Source: Bacteroidales bacterium
GTDB taxonomy: Bacteria; Bacteroidota; Bacteroidia; Bacteroidales; Bacteroidaceae
Assembly (NCBI GenBank): GCA_004556745.1
Contig: SFFY01000033.1
Location: forward strand, 1 to 25,358
Direction: 5' to 3'
DNA: 25,358 bases
In this document: in pieces, positions 23,250-25,358 of the stretch
How the letters are laid out: each line of letters begins with the position of its first letter
How positions within the stretch are numbered: position 1 is the stretch's first letter
Translations under genes and position numbers: made by a program
Notes under the pieces: generated by a model
What the model saw: the letters and a program-made list of their open reading frames with translations, nothing else
Database searches by the model: none
What the model was told of the DNA's origin: nothing

Positions 23250-24089
23250 ATGATACGTTTAGGAAAATATAACCGACTGACCATCACGCGCTTCACCGAC
23301 CACGGTGCCTACCTCGACGGCGGCAACATCGGCGAGATACTGATGCCCAAAAACTATGTGCGTCCCGAGATGCACCCAGGCGATGCCGTGGACGTGTTTG
23401 TCTATCTCGATCAGAAAGAACTCCTCGTGGGCACCACCGAACAACCATACTGCCAGGTGGGCGACTTCGCCTTTCTCGAAGTGGCATGGGTGAACGAATA
23501 CGGCGCATTTCTCTCATGGGGACTGATGAAAGACCTCTTCGTGCCCTTCCGCGAACAGAAAATGAAGATGGAGCAAGGGCGCAAATACCTTGTGTACGTT
23601 TATGTGGACGAGGAGTCGCGGCGCATCGTGGGCACGGCGAAAATCGACCGCTTTATCCGACACGCCAGCCCCGGCCTCTACCACCGCGGCATGGAGGTCG
23701 ACGCGCTCATCTGGCAGAAAACGCCCCTCGGCTTCAAGGTCATCGTGGACAACCGCTTTGCAGGCATGATCTATGACAATCAGATTTTCACCGAACCCCA
23801 TAGCGGCGACCGGCTGAAAGCAACCGTGGTGAACGTACGCCCTGACGGCCGCCTCGACCTCTCGCTGCAAAAAATCGGCAAGAGCAAATTCCGCGACTTC
23901 GCCCCCGCACTCCTCGAAGCCCTCAAAGAAGCCGGCGGCACCCTCCCCTACACCGACAAAACGCCCGCCGGGGAAATCGCCGCACGCTTCGGCGTGAGCA
24001 AGAAAACCTTCAAGCAAGCCCTCGGCACACTCTACAAAGCACGCAAAATTGCCCTGGAGGATACCGACATCAAACTAATTCATCGGTAA
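23250..24089 (+). CDS. cvfB: CvfB-like S1-domain RNA-binding protein
   Basis: The 279-aa product has three S1-like OB folds (about residues 1-65, 66-135 and 145-215) and a C-terminal winged helix (about 225-279; AGEIAARFGVSKKTFKQALG). Typical parts are LTITRFTDHGAYLDGG, GEILMPKNYV, VNEYGAFLSWGLMKDLFVPF and VVNVRPDGRLDLSLQ. In Staphylococcus CvfB binds RNA and affects virulence gene expression; its role here is unknown. It forms a two-gene unit with the lolD-like gene (16-bp gap). The length is normal for the family. Confidence 0.93.
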   Translation: MIRLGKYNRLTITRFTDHGAYLDGGNIGEILMPKNYVRPEMHPGDAVDVFVYLDQKELLVGTTEQPYCQVGDFAFLEVAWVNEYGAFLSWGLMKDLFVPFREQKMKMEQGRKYLVYVYVDEESRRIVGTAKIDRFIRHASPGLYHRGMEVDALIWQKTPLGFKVIVDNRFAGMIYDNQIFTEPHSGDRLKATVVNVRPDGRLDLSLQKIGKSKFRDFAPALLEALKEAGGTLPYTDKTPAGEIAARFGVSKKTFKQALGTLYKARKIALEDTDIKLIHR

Positions 24090-24133
24090 AAAACGCCTTT
24101 TTGTCGAATTTCCACGAATTTTTTCTGAAAATA

Positions 24134-24165
24134 TTTGCAAGAAAAAATCATCTCCCGTAAATTTG
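24134..24165 (+). promoter_or_regulatory. Orphan Bacteroidetes-type promoter
   Basis: TTTG (24134-24137) and TAAATTTG (24158-24165) are separated by 20 bases, a close match to the consensus. No ORF follows; a terminator hairpin does. Confidence 0.6.
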
Positions 24166-24169
24166 CATC

Positions 24170-24256
24170 AGCAACAAGGGAAAAATAGTTTTTTCATCTC
24201 TATATAAGTTCTGTGAGGCAACCATTCGTCGCGATGACGAGTGGTTGCCATTTTTA
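24170..24256 (+). ncRNA. Candidate small RNA, about 87 nt
   Basis: A good promoter ends at 24165 and a strong hairpin with T-run ends at about 24255; no ORF lies between or for 900 bases after. The 5' half is A/T-rich and mostly unpaired (GGGAAAAATAGTTTTTTCAT), the 3' half is the terminator stem. I do not recognise a known family. It could instead be a transcript leader whose gene has been lost. Confidence 0.45.
24217..24255 (+). terminator. Intrinsic terminator of the small RNA unit
   Basis: GGCAACCATTCGTC (24217-24230) pairs with GACGAGTGGTTGCC (24236-24249), with one G-T pair, followed by ATTTTT. Confidence 0.8.
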
Positions 24257-24575
24257 TGTAAATAGCAGTTAAGGAAAATTGTCGGGCGCGCCCTCGTAAA
24301 TATGCCCGCGCCGCCTCGCCTTTCCCGGCGGGAAGAAATGCAAATTTCGTTAAAGCCGCTCGCGTCCCTGCGCAGAGCGTTTCCGGCGCGTTTGCAATCG
24401 TTAAGACGACCTCGGGCGAAAGTTTAGGGATAATTAAGAAACGGAAAATTTGCCTTTATAAAATCAAAACGCTCTTTAAGGAAATTTTTACAGAAAAGCA
24501 CTTCGGAGCAATTATCACGGGCTTCGTAAAAACTATCAAGGAGATAATTTTCACTATCTTGCTTATAATTTTTAC

Positions 24576-24615
24576 GCTCATATAAGATAGTTTTTGCGCT
24601 CATATAGGATAGTTT
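24576..24615 (+). repeat. 22-bp tandem repeat with TATAAGATAG motif
   Basis: GCTCATATAAGATAGTTTTT (24576) is repeated 22 bases later as GCTCATATAGGATAGTTT (24598). The same TATAAGATAGTTTTT motif borders the palindrome array at 12025-12140. Confidence 0.65.
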
Positions 24616-24742
24616 GCCCCAAAAACGCGAAAAGAGGAAGAGCCTGCGCTCCTCCTCTTTCGCTAACGCAAAGATACGCCATTTATGCCGTGCCGCCAAA
24701 TCCCGCCAAATTGTGCCGCCGGCTGGCACGGCGCGAGGCGGG

Positions 24743-24846
24743 GCGGTCGGTGCTGTTTCAACCCAGCACCAGTGACGGGTTGAAAGCCTCAGCCCGTCAT
24801 ACTTATCGCCCTGATATAGAGAAAGAAAACTCATTCAGTGACGGGT
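24743..24846. repeat. Hairpins with repeated CAGTGACGGGT
   Basis: GGTGCTG and CAGCACC enclose a short loop (about 24749-24770), TGACGGG (24772-24778) pairs with CCCGTCA (24793-24799), and CAGTGACGGGT occurs at 24770-24780 and again at 24836-24846. No function is known. Confidence 0.5.
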
Positions 24847-25157
24847 ATGCTGGGTTTTTCGGGGATTTTTTTGCGTATAGGGAAATGAGAAATTAGGTAC
24901 ATTAGAGGGTAAAATGTGACGCTAACGGCAAAAATCACACCCTAAAATGATATTCGAGTGACAGCAATATTCGAGCGCACTGACTGCAGAACTTGAAGTC
25001 CAACACCAATAAAACATCCATTCAAACGAAATTTTAACCCCGACATAGCGACTTTTCCATTCGCTTCTTGTATCTTCGCATAATAAATCCTGTCATGATT
25101 GCAACTAAGTTATAAACAAGTATCTCATGAACAAGAGAAATAATTAACGACAAAAAA

Positions 25158-25358
25158 ATGGCAAAAATAAATGTACAAAACACGGAAATCAGTGTTGTTC
25201 AATATAATAACGAGGATTATATCAGCCTAACGGACATGGCACGTAGCCAAATGCAGGAACACATTATATTCCGTTGGCTAAGCCTAAAAAGTACTATAGA
25301 ATATCTTGGGGAGTGGGAAACACTGTACAATCCTCATTTTAATTGTACCGAATTCGGT
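25158..25358 (+). CDS. KilA-N domain protein, N-terminal part
   Basis: An ATG at 25158 opens a frame that runs off the window; 67 residues are visible. VQNTEISVVQYNNEDYISLT followed by DMARSQ is the start of a KilA-N DNA-binding domain, and FRWLSLKSTIEYLGEWETLY with NPHFNCTEF matches the following part of the domain in bacterial proteins. KilA-N proteins are frequent in phages, prophages and genomic islands, and as orphan accessory genes in Bacteroidetes. The gene is AT-rich, unlike lolD and cvfB upstream, which supports acquired DNA starting near 24900. A weak promoter-like TATCTTCG lies about 25071-25078. Confidence 0.85.
   Translation, partial: MAKINVQNTEISVVQYNNEDYISLTDMARSQMQEHIIFRWLSLKSTIEYLGEWETLYNPHFNCTEFG

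Larger units (their letters stand above)
24090..25157. other. Gene-free 1.07-kb stretch before the KilA-N gene
   Basis: It contains the candidate small RNA unit (24134-24256), a 22-bp tandem repeat (24576-24615), hairpins with a repeated CAGTGACGGGT (24743-24846) and an AT-rich run to the KilA-N gene. A 136-codon minus-strand frame (24424-24834) runs across the repeats and resembles no family. Confidence 0.6.

Noticed and set aside
24424..24834. 136-codon minus-strand frame
   Set aside because: It covers tandem repeats and hairpins, has no family resemblance and uneven composition; judged non-coding, though not excluded.

Overview
The window looks like a chromosomal segment of a Bacteroidales bacterium, probably Prevotellaceae or Bacteroidaceae. 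Evidence for this is the Bacteroidetes-type promoters (TTTG/TTGG about 19-20 bases before TAnnTTTG), C-terminal tails resembling type IX secretion sorting domains (ending in forms such as YIVNGKK), GH92 and GH20 glycosidases, a TonB receptor with a long Bacteroidales-type leader, and a DUF6029/Omp28/TlpA gene cluster. Most genes are GC-rich; the left edge (1 to about 1080), the small nuclease-like gene at 5065 and the right edge (after about 24900) are visibly AT-rich and look like accessory DNA.

Left part (1-9137, + strand): a fragment of an unrecognised protein, a secreted 610-aa protein with a sorting tail, a 60-aa small protein, a GH92 alpha-mannosidase, a GxxExxY (PD-(D/E)XK-like) protein and a large multidomain GH20 hexosaminidase. 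GH92 plus GH20 suggests trimming of host N-glycans or similar glycoconjugates; there is no SusC/SusD pair here. Middle (9686-14630): an L-cysteine desulfidase/serine dehydratase-alpha family gene overlapped by an AraC-type regulator gene (both -), then a TonB-dependent receptor (+). Right part (14745-22030, - strand): a tight run tlpA-like, DUF6029 barrel, Omp28-like lipoprotein, sorted secreted protein, metF, holB, ricT. Divergent from it are a lolD-like ABC ATPase and cvfB (+). The window ends inside a KilA-N domain gene.

The most interesting content is non-coding. (1) A family of about 165-bp palindromic elements occurs four times (4811, 5609, 9242, 9458) in two inverted pairs. Their stems differ in sequence but remain paired, and the apical core GCCG-nn(n)-AGGC...ACA is kept in all four; the first pair encloses the AT-rich GxxExxY gene. 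(2) Four copies of a 17-bp palindrome at an exact 21-bp period lie within a larger inverted repeat (12025-12140). (3) A second repeat family of about 220 bp has two inverted copies (11588-11809 and 22213-22433), also with compensatory changes. (4) An orphan promoter-to-terminator unit of about 87 nt (24170-24256) contains no ORF and is a candidate small RNA. No tRNA, rRNA or CRISPR array was seen. All assignments are by reading; no database search was possible.
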